A stretch of DNA of 64,000 nucleotides from Codonopsis lanceolata (Eukaryota; Streptophyta; Magnoliopsida; Asterales; Campanulaceae): contig CM028378.1 of the NCBI GenBank assembly GCA_013146195.2, positions 14,925,828-14,989,827 of the forward strand. Direction: 5' to 3'. The notes beneath the pieces are model-generated. The model was not told the DNA's origin, did not search any database, and saw nothing but the letters and a program-made list of their open reading frames with translations. The position numbers and the translations under genes are program-made. Of this stretch, positions 1 through 11,645 are shown piece after piece. Position 1 is the first letter of the stretch; every line of letters begins with the position of its first letter.

Positions 1-42
1 TAATATATATAATATATATACTTATATAATTATACAATATAA

Positions 43-76
<34 letters not shown>

Positions 77-281
77 AATAAATAAATAAACAAAATATTG
101 GGTCAGTTCGGTCCGGTTCCGTGTTTTTTTAGTTCGAGAACCGGGACCAACCCAAATGTCCGGTTTTATGAATATTCAGATCCAGGACCAAACCAAAGTA
201 TTGGTCCGGTCCAGTTTTGATTGGTTTGGTCCGGTTCTATTGGTTCGGTCCGGTTCCGAAAAAATCCTGCACACCCCTACT
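1..281. mobile_element. Terminal part of a hAT-like non-autonomous transposon, cut by the window edge
   Basis: The first 80 bases are AT and ATA microsatellite-like. They are followed by a run of diverged GGTTCGGTCCGGTTC motifs on both strands, closing with TGCACACCCCTA at about 268-279. The reverse complement, TAGGGGTGTGCA followed by GGTTCGGTCC-type repeats, is a common plant transposon terminus, usually assigned to hAT-like MITEs. The opposite end lies left of the window, so neither the TSD nor the superfamily can be confirmed. The element abuts a retrotransposon gag relic, into which it probably inserted. Confidence 0.45.
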
Positions 282-1140
282 AGGAGTAGCTCCGGAACAA
301 GGGCGTCAGGCCGCAGATGCAGCCCAAGTACAAGTGGCGTAGGCCATGGGCATAACTTAGGCTATGGAAGCTATGGGTCCCCCACATGCCCCTCTTGTGC
401 CCGGGGCGCTGCCTCAGCCCATGGGTGGTTTGCCTACAACCTTTAATATGCAGGAGTTCGAGGAATTGAAGTGCCGAATGAAAGCATGGGAGCAAGGCAA
501 GGTCTTGGACATAAATTTTTTGGGCACTTCAGCTAGTCCTTTGGCCCCCTGGATTGAGAATGCTCCTCCAACTCAAGGTCTTATCTTCCCTAACATCAAA
601 GAGTACACAGGGAAAACTAAGGCAATGGATTGGTTGATGTCCTTTGAATCACAGATCGGCCTGGTGACCTTGGATGAAGCGTTGAAAATCTGGGCTTTTG
701 TGGGCTCGTTACAGGGAAAGGCTTTGGCTTGGATGGGAGCTCTCCCTCAGAGATCTATCAATAATTGGGCTGATTTGCGGGCAAAGTTCTTGGCTGATTT
801 TGGGACGTCGGGAGCTATTGCGGAGACAAAGACAGACTTGTCCAAGGTTAAACAGGGGGCTCATGAGTCAACTTCCAGCTATTTGGAAAGGTTCACTAAG
901 ATGCTCGAGCAGGTCCCTGGTTTTTTCCGAGTAAGAGGTCACTTTATGCTTTGAAACAGGTTTGCTCGAGGGTGAAGGTGGCCTGAGGTCGGAGCTGAGT
1001 ATGAGAGAGCCAAAGACGCAAGTGAAGATGCTGATGCAGGCTCAGAAGTGGTGCGTGGGGGAGACCGCGAAGAAGGAAAAGAAGAAGGAAAACACCAAGG
1101 CTGGGGGTTCTGGGAGCAATGCCAAAAATAGTGGCCAGGG
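282..1140 (+). pseudogene. Ty3/gypsy gag relic (Retrotrans_gag type)
   Basis: An open stretch at 364-954 encodes a typical plant gypsy capsid region. It has a FPNIKEYTGKTKAMDWL segment where the family has a substrate-defining F-x-G-x-x-D-P-x-x-W/H motif, then ALAWMGALPQRSINNWADLRAKFLADF, which matches the A-x-x-W-F-x-x-L-x-x-x-S-I-x-S-W-x-x-L pattern, and a SSYLERFTKML segment. The frame breaks at about 930-960. A lysine-rich tail follows at 962-1140. There is no protease or RT downstream, so this is a 3'-truncated relic. The lineage is most like Tat, but that is inference from motif style only. Confidence 0.7.
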
Positions 1141-1270
1141 TGCAGAGGGGGTTATAACAGAAATAAGTCGCGGTATGACTTATGCATTAGATGGTGCAGT
1201 TCATCATACCCACGAGCTTACACATTCATTAACGCAGCCATTATACGATAATTTCAATGTAAACCAATTA

Positions 1271-1500
1271 TAATCTAATATGATAGGATGGAGGAGGCGG
1301 TGGATGGTGGGCCGGGGGAAGGGAAAACGCAGTGGATGGTGGTTGGGGGAAGGGAGAATGGAGTGGTTGGGGTGGGGGGAAGTGACGAGGTAGTGTGGGG
1401 GGGTGGGGAAGGGAGGAGGCGGTGAGGGGGATGAAGATTTGATTCAAGTTGGGTTTTTGGGAAGGGGGTCAACTTATGAATGAGAGGGTAATTTAGAAAG
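1271..1500 (+). other. Non-coding G-rich tract
   Basis: The plus strand is strongly purine/G-rich between about 1285 and 1470, with many GGGG and GGGGG runs. It could form G-quadruplexes, and the minus strand is a matching C/T tract. Apparent ORFs here are low-complexity artefacts. No gene is seen. Confidence 0.5.
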
Positions 1501-1529
1501 TTTAGATTTTGGGGGTAACTTATAGGTTA

Positions 1530-3115
1530 GAGCATCCACAGTGATTCCCTTTATTAACACCCTAAATTTTTTTTAGGGTTTTTTTACCACACTTAAGCCC
1601 CACAGTGGACACCTTATCAATCACTCTATCCCTAAAAAAAACTAACTCTCCTCCAACTTATTAGGTGAGTATTAGAGCATCCACAGTGGTTCCCTTGATT
1701 AACACCCTAAAACCTTTTTTAGGGGTTTTTACCACACTTAAGCCCACAGTGGACACCCTATCAATCACCCTATCCCTAAAAAAAGCTAAATCTCCCCCAA
1801 CTTATTGGGTGAGTTTTAGCCGGCCTCCATTCATCTCTTTCTTCTCTCTCCCCCACATATCTCCTTCTCCATTGGTCTTCTTCCTAGTATTCGTTCCCTT
1901 TCAAAAAATTTGTTCCAAAATTTAAAAAAGGCGGCAAAAACTGAATTTGTTTTGGCTTGATCAGAGCATCCAGTTTTTGGCTAAATTTTTGATGTATTAG
2001 AGTAGAGAGCCTATTAATTAAATAAACAACTCAACTCACATCATCACTTTGATGATGGTATGCTTTCCCATTTTTTTCATTTTCTTTTTCAATTAATTTA
2101 GATATCATTTCCCTTTTTTATTATTTATAACTTAAAATGTATTTGGGTTATTGATAATTTAGACAAAACTTTATTTAATTTATAACTTAAAAATTATTGA
2201 TATAATCAAAACATATAAAATAATTGATATAATCTTAAAATTTAAAATTTAAATGTATAAATATTTTATTTCAATTGCAGTAAGAAAATAAAAAAATAAA
2301 AAATAGAAATATATTGATAGTTAGGTTTGTTAGTTAAGATGTCACCAATTCAAATGGTTATATAGAGGGTGCTCATTGGAGTTGAAACTTTTTTAAAGGA
2401 CCTCTAAAAAGGTTTAGGGGGTTATATAAAGGGTGTTTTAGGGTGCAACCATTGTGGATGCTCTTAGCCGGCCTCCATTCATCTCTTTCTTCTCTCTCCC
2501 CCACCTATCTCCTTCTTCATTGGTCTTCTTCATAGTATTCGTTCCCTTTCAAAAAATTTGTTCCAAAATTTAAAGAAGGTGGCAAAAACTGAATTTTTTT
2601 TGGTTTGATCATAACATCCAATTTTTGGCCAAAATTTTGATGTGCTAGAGTGAAGAGCCTATGAATTAAATAAACAACCCAACTCACATCCTCACTTTGA
2701 TGATAGTATGCTTTTCCATTTTTCCTATTTTCTTTTTCAATTAATTTAGTGTATTTTTTGCACTATCATTTCTCTTTTTAATTATTTATAACTTAAAATT
2801 ATGGGTATATTAATAATATTAAAAAGTGTGACAATACTTTATTTAAATAAAATAATTGATATAATCAAAACATATAATATATTTTTCATAAAATGTAAAA
2901 TTTAAAAGTATAAATATTTTATTTCAATTGCGGTAAGAAAATAAAAAAATAAAAAGTAGAAATATATTGGTTGATAGGTTTGTTAGTTAAGATGTCACAA
3001 ATTCAAAGAGTTATATAGAGGGTGCTCATTAAAGTTAAAACTTTTTTAAAGGATCTCTAAAAAGATTTAGGAGTTATATAAAAGGCGTTTTAGGATGCAA
3101 CTATTATGGATGCTT
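1530..3115. mobile_element. Harbinger/PIF (Tourist-like) MITE, outer copy
   Basis: The element starts with GAGCATCCACAGTG at 1530 and ends with a diverged inverted copy (ATTATGGATGCTT) at 3115. TTA lies on both outer flanks (1527-1529 and 3116-3118). A 3 bp TTA/TAA target duplication with GAGCAT-type TIRs is characteristic of PIF/Harbinger elements. Removing the inner copy leaves about 794 bp, nearly the same as the inner element. It contains no transposase. Its right end lies just upstream of the tRNase Z gene. Confidence 0.8.
1675..2463. mobile_element. Harbinger/PIF MITE, inner copy nested in the outer copy
   Basis: This 789 bp element has TIRs GAGCATCCACAGTGG at 1675 and a near-perfect complement ending GTGGATGCTC at 2463. 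It is flanked by TTA at 1672-1674 and 2464-2466. The right flank resumes the family sequence TTAGCCGGCCTCCATTC, which also occurs uninterrupted inside the inner copy at about 1816. The insertion therefore sits at a TTA within another member of the same family. No coding capacity is present. Confidence 0.85.
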
Positions 3116-3194
3116 TTAGGGAGAGCATTTTGAGGGGTGCACTCATAAGAAACGAGAGTCTATATAGCTCGACTTTTAAAGTATTTTACGCATA

Positions 3195-3290
3195 TAGCAC
3201 CCATGTTTATAGAAGGGCTGGTTCAGTATACTTTATAGAACACTACCGTCATTGTTACCACATTTTATGGGATAGAAACCCAATCCAACT
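3195..3290 (+). repeat. ~95 bp sequence with an inverted copy at 29874-29976
   Basis: The stretch from TAGCACCC through GGGATAGAAACCCAATCC recurs in reverse complement at 29874-29976 with only a few substitutions and one ~14 bp length difference. It lies 70-165 bp upstream of the tRNase Z start codon, where promoter or 5'UTR sequence is expected. Which copy is ancestral cannot be told from the window. Confidence 0.75.
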
Positions 3291-3360
3291 AACCAAAAAC
3301 CCAACCTTGTTAAACCCCTCTCGCAAGGTCGTCGGTAGACTAAAACATAAGGCAAGAATA

Positions 3361-6300
3361 ATGCCCCAAATTACAAACCTTCGCCTCCTATTCTCCTCCT
3401 CCGCCCTCCCTCTCAATAGTTTCAGACTCAGACCCACTTTCTTTTCCCTCTCTCGACCCTTCAAACTCCAAAACCTCAAACCTCAAAGCCGCCCCTTCAC
3501 GTGCCTCTCTTCCCATTCCTCCAATACTTTAAAGATTGACGAAGGAGGCTCCGTAATGGGGGAGGATAATAACTCTGTTGCTGTTACAGGGTTTAACAAG
3601 AAACGTCTTGAAGGTAGAGATAAGAGTGGTCCCAAAGACCTTAAATTGAAAGTCCGCAAGCTCAACCCTGTCAATACCATTTGTTATGTCCAGGTATTTT
3701 CCTTTGTTTTTCCATTGATTAACATACCCTCCTTTTTTGGGTTTTGCTTAATCATCAGTTTGTTTTTAATGATTAGACTAAGGCTAATTTTTTAGGCTTT
3801 CAATTCAAATTTTCAAATTATTAGGTGTGAATATATCAAAGCTTCAATGTTTTGAATTATAGGTTTGGGTTTTAGACTTTCAGTTTATATGAACACTTGT
3901 GCTTTCAAAAAAGTGATACCTCACCTACAGTTAATGGGGCAAAACTATAGAACGTCCATAAATTCGGGCAATTATCCTAAATTTACAAAAATAACCTCCA
4001 TTTTTAAAATTAGAAGTTCCTAGTAGTACTAGTAAAAGGAATCCCAAAACAAAAGATTTCCATGAGTGTGGCTGCCATTTTTTTTCCTAGTAAAATTTTC
4101 ATCCAACTGCCTGTGTAGAATTTTTTTTACAAAGATCATGACGCGCCAATCACAATATTTGTCTTGATTTTTATAGATTTTGGTTGGCTACGTGTCACCT
4201 TTCAAAGGTCGCTTTGTAAAAAGAATTCTATGCCACCAGTGGATGAAAATTTACTTCTTTCGTAAAGGTGTCTTTGATTAGTGGTTTTCTTTAAATTCTA
4301 TGCTGGTTAGCCCAAGATAATCATCCCAAATATGATGCCATGCCAAAGTGTCAAAATATGACTGGTATGCACCAAACCACATATCAGTGGAGGCTCATTA
4401 AGTAAATCATATTGTGACACATCAATTGGCACTCAACGTTGTGGTGATTATTTTCTTCCAAGTAACAGAACACTTTATATTTTGAATGGTGCAGACTCTG
4501 CAGTTATGATTTCTTCATTTCCAGTTGTGATATCCCGTCCCTCTTAATCAATATCTCGACTGTTGTTCTGTGTTGGTAGGTTCTGGGAACTGGTATGGAT
4601 ACCCAAGATACTTCTCCATCAGTCTTGCTTTTCTTTGACCGGCAGAGATTTATATTTAATGCTGGAGAAGTAAGCATTTAGTTGTTGAAGTTTTAAGCTT
4701 AACTTACCTGCTAAATTTTGCATTATATTTTCGTGATGGTAAATACTTGCACATTTGTTGTCGCTTGGTACTGCTTGTTGGTTATCTGTACTGGTAATGT
4801 TTTGTAATATGATGACACTTTGTTATACAACAAGGAAGAATCGGTACACATAAAGTAGGATGTGGCTATGCTGATTATATAACTTCAAGTATAGTTATGT
4901 GTTGTCCATCACAATGAATAAAAGAGCAACAGGATTTTCATGCTAGAACCTAAAGAATAAATGGCAGGAAATAGAGGGAATCAACTGAGGGATTGGAAGT
5001 CTCTTGGCTTGTACGTCAACTACCTTACACTCCCTTCGTCACTTATAAAGGGTCACATTAAAAATGTGTAGATTTTAATTTTGTACTTTCGCGTCTGCAT
5101 GATTTGCACTAGATTGATATCTCATTATCTCTTTTCGTGTGACATGTAAGAGAATTATTGTGCTTTTGAAAAGAAAGAAAAAAAAGGAGGAATAACAACA
5201 ATTTATGGGTTAAATTAAGAAATGTGACTCTTTATCTGGGGATAAAGTTAAGAAAGTAGGACTCTATCTTTTTTTGTTTTTGCTTTGTTTTTTGTGTGTG
5301 TGGAGGGGGGTGGGGGAGTATGTTAGAAGGAAAAGCTTTCTTCATGTACATCAGTTGCATTCTATATTTTGTCATGTCCCTGCCTTGTAAGCCAAATATA
5401 TTTCGATTTTTGGCGTATATAACTGCTACTCATCCACAGCTGCTGTTGTGTACGATATGGTGAGAGGATAGACAAATTATTTATCCTTCTCTCTTTAATT
5501 TTTATCCAGGGATTGCAACGTTTCTGTACAGAACATAAGATTAAGTTGTCAAAGGTAACAAGTGTTATTTTGTCAAATATCCACATTATAGCTATAACCA
5601 TCTGTCTTAGGCAGTGTCTTGTTTGCTGCCGAAGACAGTAATCATTGATGACTAAACGTTTTTATATTTTAGATTGATCACATATTTCTATCACGTGTCT
5701 GCTCAGAAACTGCGGGTGGACTTCCAGGTTTGTGCTTTATAATTGAGCATGAGTCTTTGAATGTGAACTGGATTTTGATCACATAAGACATTTGAAATCT
5801 TCTGATTTAGCGAATACATGGAAAGAGTTAATATTTTATTCTCTGAATGGGTAACTTTTCTTCTTTAATGACTATGATTTACAGGTCTTTTATTGACATT
5901 GGCTGGCATGGGAGAAGAAGGAATGTCTGTGCGTATCATGATGGCTTGACTTATGTCTGTTTTAGTTTAAATTTGATCAGATAGATTACTGCAAAATGGT
6001 GCTGCATGAGTTAACTTGAATTTCATATTATTTGAAGGTAAATGCGTGGGGTCCCTCAGATTTTAAGTATTTAGTTGATGCAATGAAATCTTTCATCCCT
6101 AACGCTGCCATGGTTCACACGCGTAGCTTTGGGCCCACACCGTCCGAACCAAGGAGGTTCGGAAACCCTCTTGTTCTTATCGATGATGAGGTTGTCAAAA
6201 TATCAGCTATTCTATTGCAACCAATCTCCACACCAAATGGTTCAGACCCTGAAGCTGAGATTGCATTAAGGCCTGGTGATATTTCTGTGATATATGTTTG

Positions 6301-9300
6301 CGAGTTACCTGAAATAAAAGGGAAATTTGACCCCCAAAAGGCTAAAGCTCTCGGACTAAATCCTGGCCCAAAATATCGCGAACTGCAACTTGGGAATTCA
6401 GTAAAGTCAGATCGTCAAAGTATTATGGTATTTTCATGATTTTTTTTGTTTCTTTTTAAAATGACCTTCATGCTCGTTCTTTTCATTTGTGGCTTTGCTT
6501 ACGTTTATTAGGTTCATCCAAGTGATGTGATGGATGCTTCAATTCCTGGTCCTATTGTGATCCTTGTAGACTGCCCAACGTTATGTCATGTGCAAGAATT
6601 GTTGTCTGCCCAATCTCTAAGCATGTTCTATTCTGATGTGCCCGGCAGAGCAGAGGGCAGTTCCAAAGTGAATTGTGTTATTCACCTAACCCCTGCATCA
6701 ATCATAAACACTAATGATTATCAGAAATGGATGTCAAGATTTGATGGGGCCGAGCATATCATGGCAGGACATGGAATGTAAGTTTTTTTTAACTTGCACA
6801 CACACACATACACATGCATATATGCGCGTGAATACATATATGCTTATCTTCTGTTTCGGTTGCTTGTTGCTGCTAGGCTTTATGTTGTTGATTATCCTCA
6901 TTACTATTGTAGGAAGAACATCCAGGTTCCAGTTTTGAAATCTAGTGCGAGACTTTCTGCACGGCTCAACTACATCTGTCCTCAGTTCTTTCCCGCTCCC
7001 GGTTTTTGGTCTCTTCATCACCTGAATCCCTCAGAATTAAGTGAGGTTTGTTGCAATATTCTAGATAACTGCATTAAGATTACATATTGATGGTCAGATA
7101 CGGAGGAGTAAAACTTTTACAGGATTGAAGTGCATTTCAGCAATTATTGGTTGTTTGCTTGCAGGGTCCTGTTTCAAAGCTCTGTCACAGCACTTCTGCT
7201 GAAAATCTTCTAAAGGTGTGTATAATTAATTTAAGGGAGACACTATTTCTACTACCTTTTTTGATTATCCACCACATCTTTAGTTATTGCATTAAATAGT
7301 TACATTTTTGGGCATAATTGTCCTTTACATTTGAAGTGGAGTACATGCTTTATTTCCAAATTACTTTTTAATTCACAAAAAACAAGATAATTATTCTTTT
7401 TCTATTTTTTTCCAAATTACTTTTTAATTCACAACAAACAAGATAATTATTCTTTTTCTATTTTTTCCAAAATACTTTTTAATTTTCAACAAACCAGGTA
7501 GTTATTCTTTTTTGTCTGTAATAAATATGTTTAACCAATCTCATGTATGACTCGTGTCTCATATCCCATTATCATAAAAATAATATAATTAATGCATTTG
7601 TCAGCGTACCAAAATATTAGAAATTGTTGGATTTTTTATTATCACAATAAAATAATTTAATTTGTCAAAGAATATTATTTTTAAAAATCAACTCAATAAT
7701 AGAAATATGGTAGGTGTTATATTGAATATTGGTTTTTCAATCAACTAAAAAATTATAATGTTAAGGACCTAAGGTAGACACAAGGTTTTACAATTTTACA
7801 ATACTATTTCAAACATTGATTTTACAATTGGATAATCTTTTACAAATATATCATGTAAATCTCACTTTTAATTATCTATTTCAAACCGATGACAGCATTT
7901 TTTCTCAAAGTGGTAATTTTTTTTGTCCTTATGGATATTAAATTTTTAATTATACAAGATAACTTCAGTCATAAACTTAATTGATTAAGCATTTAAAAAA
8001 ACTGAAAATAATAATAGAATAATTATGTTATCCATCGATGTTTTGAACTTAAAAATAATGCTAGAAGGTAACTAGAAAATTAACTTTATTACTTAACTTA
8101 ACATTTACAAGTAATAAAGGGGTAGATTTGTCCAAATAGATAATTATTTAATGCAAATACTATTATTGTAGTGGATAATCAAAACATGTAGTGGAAATAA
8201 CTCTCCCTTAATTTAGTTATATGTATAGAGTTTTCTTACTACCCTTTTCCAATCATAAACTAATACTTATCTTGTTATCTTTGGTGCAGTTCCATTTACG
8301 TCCATATGCACAGCTTGGATTTGACAGATCTGGTATTCCAGCTATAACAGCGGCTCCAGAAATCATTCACGAATTACTTGGAGAGATCCCAGAGATAGTT
8401 GATGCAGCAGAACAAGTTGCTAGGCTCTGGCAAGATAATAAGGAAATGTCTGAAGAACCGTTGTTGAATGGAAATGAAAGTGCACTTCCTAGTTGCTTGA
8501 AGAATATTACGAGAGAAGATATGGAGATTGTTCTTCTTGGGACTGGTTCATCCCAGCCTTCCAAGTACCGCAATGTTACTTCTATATTCATCAACCTTTT
8601 CTCTAACGGTAGTTTACTCTTAGACTGTGGCGAAGGAACCCTAGCACAACTGAAAAGAAGGTAAAGTATAAGCCTTGAGAAGTCTCCATATGCGTTTGTG
8701 ATTGTAATTGTATTGTTGTAGCCTTTGTATTTCCTTTTAACACCAGGCCTTCTTGGGGTTATGTTTTTGAGAACAGATTTGGTATAGGAGGTGCCGATGA
8801 TGCTGTCAGGGGTTTAAGATGTATTTGGATTTCTCATATTCATGCCGACCACCATACGGGGTTAGCCAGAATACTATCTCTTAGACGAGATCTGTTAAAA
8901 GGCGTCCCGCATGAGCCTTTGATTGTTATTGGCCCTAGACAGCTTAAGACATATCTAGATGCATATGAAAGACTTGAGGATTTAGATATGGAGTTCCTTG
9001 ATTGCAGGCACACTACAGATTCTTCTCTAGCTACCTTTGAATCAAACTTCGATGATCAGTCCAGTGTTGCAAGCCCAACTGCCATTGACTCAACTTTGTT
9101 TGCTAAAGGAAGTCAAATGCAGAGCTATTGGAAAAGACCTATTAGTCCTACTGATAGTAAGAAGGCCTTTCCCTTATTGAAGAACTTGAAGGATGTGCTA
9201 CGGAAAGCAGGATTAGAGGCTTTGATAAGTGTTCCTGTCTTGCATTGTCCACAGGCTTTTGGTGTTGTGTTGAAAGCTGCGGAAAGAGTCAATAATGTTG

Positions 9301-10868
9301 GAAAATTGGTAACCGGGTGGAAGGTTGCTTACTCTGGTGATACTAGGCCGTGTCCAGAACTTGTTAAAGCGGCTCGTGGAGCAACGGTCCTCATACATGA
9401 GGTAAGCTATGATATATTATGGCTTTAGTTTGCTAATTGCTTATTTTGATTATTTTTCTTTCCAAATTAAAGCATGATCACAGATTTCATTTAACATACA
9501 CATAGTTGAGTGACACTTCAAGTAAATAGCAAGTTAAATATAGTTGCTGGAAACTTTGGCCAAACTTGCCCAAAGTATCACAAATCTTGCCAGACTTGTG
9601 AAGCAACTTAGATTTGGTTTTTAAAACAAAAACTAAACTCAAATATTTGGGATGTCATGGTGCATGCCATAATCATTTGCAGAAAAGTTTGGACTTCATT
9701 AGTTGTTTTGTAGGATTCAGGTCTCAATCTGAAATTTTTGGACTAAAAGCATTTAGTGAGTACTATTTTTTGGCTGCAGAAATAGATTTATAGTTAAATC
9801 ATTACATCCACTATTCCCTCATCATCTATTTGAGCTCCTTATCTCAGGTTTTTGAACCATATTTCGAAGTAGGCTTCAGAAAACTCAAGAAAACTCATTT
9901 TCTTGTTTGGTTCTGTTAGATGGTACAAAGAATTAAAGTTGGAGGAAAAGCAAGATAGCTTTTGAATTAACATGTCCTTTCCGCTCCTTTTCACTTTGTC
10001 GCAACGAACAGTTTGGACATGTGTTAATCGTCGAAACACAATATAGCTATTTATACTTTTAGAAACTCAGTATCGAGCATTCTGCTAAAATCAAGATTGA
10101 TAAGCCATTGGAAATCTCATATATATTATTTTTAATTTATTTTTAATTTATTTTCAATATCTCTCTGTAAACTTTCCCTTGCATTTTATGAGATCCATAT
10201 AGAACTTTAATGATGGAAAACACCTTTTGATCTTGAAGTAAACTTTCTTTCATGGAGGTCTTTTTTTCAGGTTCTGTTTGGCTAATGTATTTCTCAAGGA
10301 ACAAAGTAATGAAGAAGAAACTTCAAAGAAAAAGTTTCTTCTACCATTTCCTTTCCTAGATATAAATAGAAAATTTTCAAACATAATTGAGTATCATGCA
10401 AAAGACAAAGAAAAGATAATTGCAGTTAAAAGTGTCCTTCTCCCATGTTTTGTGGTAACCAAACAAGGAAACATGGATTTCGTTGATTATTGTGTTGCAG
10501 TCCACAGAAGAATAGGATTATTGTTAACTTGGATATTCTTGCTATTGCAGGCAACTTTCGAGGACGGCCTGTTGGACGAGGCTATAACTAGAAACCACAG
10601 CACGACAAAAGAAGCCATTGAAGTTGGGGACTCTGCCGGAGTATATCGAATCATCCTTACACATTTCAGTCAAAGATACCCCAAAATTCCAGTTTTCGAT
10701 GAAGCTCACATGCATAAAACGTGCATTGCCTTTGATATGATGAGTGTGAACATGGCAGATTTACACGTGCTTCCAAGAGTCCTTCCTTATCTCAAACTGC
10801 TGTTTAGAAATGAAATGACTGCTGATGAAGTTGAAGATGTTGAGAATGTTGCAGCTGTTGCTGGTTGA
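3361..10868 (+). CDS. TRZ: Long-form tRNase Z (ELAC2-type tRNA 3'-endonuclease), 12 exons, 906 aa
   Basis: This gene encodes a zinc phosphodiesterase that cuts the 3' trailer from precursor tRNAs. Exons: 3361-3693, 4580-4669, 5510-5554, 5673-5727, 5885-5928, 6038-6427, 6512-6777, 6913-7045, 7165-7215, 8290-8660, 8777-9401, 10551-10868. All introns are GT-AG and phases join into one 906-codon frame. The length is close to that known for plant TRZ3/TRZ4 (about 890-940). The N-terminal half is a degenerate metallo-beta-lactamase copy with LGTGMDTQDTSPS and the flexible-arm/exosite region LNPGPKYREL near residue 295. The C-terminal half has PSKYRN at about 560, the zinc motif SHIHADHH at 612-619, GDTRPCPE at about 780, NHSTTKEA at about 816 and THFSQRYPKIP at about 840. 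Residues 1-60 are rich in S, R, L and F without acids, which fits a mitochondrial and/or plastid transit peptide. The start at 3361 is inferred from this; the frame stays open upstream to 3106. It converges on the LETM1-like gene. Three introns carry MITEs. Confidence 0.95.
4090..4254. mobile_element. Small MITE in tRNase Z intron 1
   Basis: About 45 bp at the left end (GTAAAATTTTCATCCAACTG, then TGTAGAATT...TTTACAAAG) recur inverted at the right end (CTTTGTAAAAAGAATTCTAT, then GGATGAAAATTTAC). Together they make a ~165 bp hairpin-prone element. No convincing target duplication is seen, so the superfamily is unassigned. It lies within the first intron and does not touch splice sites. Confidence 0.6.
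5028..5318. mobile_element. Possible Stowaway-like MITE in tRNase Z intron 2
   Basis: The left end CACTCCCTTCGTCACTTATA resembles the Stowaway/Tc1-Mariner terminus CTCCCTCCGTCC. The right end GGTGGGGGAG is its degenerate complement. TA lies on both flanks (5026-5027 and 5319-5320). An internal AAAGGGTCACATT is answered by AATGTGACTCTTT near 5220. The ends are diverged, so the call is tentative. Confidence 0.4.
7234..8208. mobile_element. ~975 bp non-autonomous TIR element in tRNase Z intron 9
   Basis: The left end AGGGAGACACTATTTCTACT is mirrored by the right end AGTGGAAATAACTCTCCCT. The inverted homology continues through GATTATCCACCACAT on the left against TGTAGTGGATAATC on the right. The flanks carry the same seven bases TAATTTA at 7227-7233 and 8209-8215, which also contain a TA dinucleotide. 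A 7-8 bp target duplication would suggest hAT, a TA duplication Mariner; the sequence does not decide. The interior is AT-rich and has no long ORF. Confidence 0.75.
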
Positions 10869-11645
10869 AGAAATTGCTCCACTTTATAGTGGAGTTCCAT
10901 TGCTATTTAAAGTTTCTCGGGAAATGAAGGAGGTGCATGGCCCCAGCCCAGCAGAATTGCTTCGGTTGGGAACGAGAAAAGGCACTTTGAGTGAATTTAC
11001 GAGAAGCATTTTTTTTAACAATGGATCCCTAACAGGAAGTGGTACAAAGCTGAAATTGAGATTTTATATAATTGATCCGAGTGGGAGAATGCAGGCATCT
11101 GACGGATTATACCTCACCTAAGAATCCATGGGATGATGGATTAAATGTGGATTTACCCAAGAAATGTATTTTAGAACATCTTAAATGTGGGAATTATTAT
11201 GGCTAAGAAATGGTCTTGCGAGATATATTAGATTATGTTGTTTGCTTTGCATCTTGCACTTGATAATCCAAACCAAGTAAATTTCGATGGTATAGGAAAT
11301 ACAGTACGCTGTACACTACTGCTGTAGTTGGGTGACAATGACATGACTACCGACTACATAGTCTAGGTTGTGAGATATATACACTAGAGAGTACAGAGAG
11401 CGCACTGATCACTTAAATAGTCGTAGCTTCTTCAATGTTATTCCGTGATTGAACCTCCATCTTCTTTGTTCTCTTCAGTTGTTTCATTAAGTTGAGCCGT
11501 TCAGAAGAATATGGAGAAGGAATCTAGGGTAAAAATGAAAACGAAAGTATCATCATGAACAGAAGAAGAAACAAATTTCACTTTATTAGGAAAAAAAGAG
11601 TATAACTCATATGGTTTAAAGCTTTTGAAAAATAGAAATTTCCAT
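10869..11645. other. Convergent intergenic region, 3'UTRs of tRNase Z and the LETM1-like gene
   Basis: The stretch holds the 3'UTRs of two convergent genes and no separate gene that I can support. An overlapping frame (10825-11121) stays open past the tRNase Z stop, but it does not extend the tRNase Z frame and shows no recognisable domain. Confidence 0.6.

Noticed and set aside
8221..8289. Open frame before tRNase Z exon 10
   Set aside because: It is intron sequence next to the MITE; the GTGCAG acceptor at 8289 and the phase set the exon start at 8290.
10278..10550. Open frame before the last tRNase Z exon
   Set aside because: It is the end of intron 11; the TTGCAG acceptor at 10550 and phase continuity show the exon starts at 10551.
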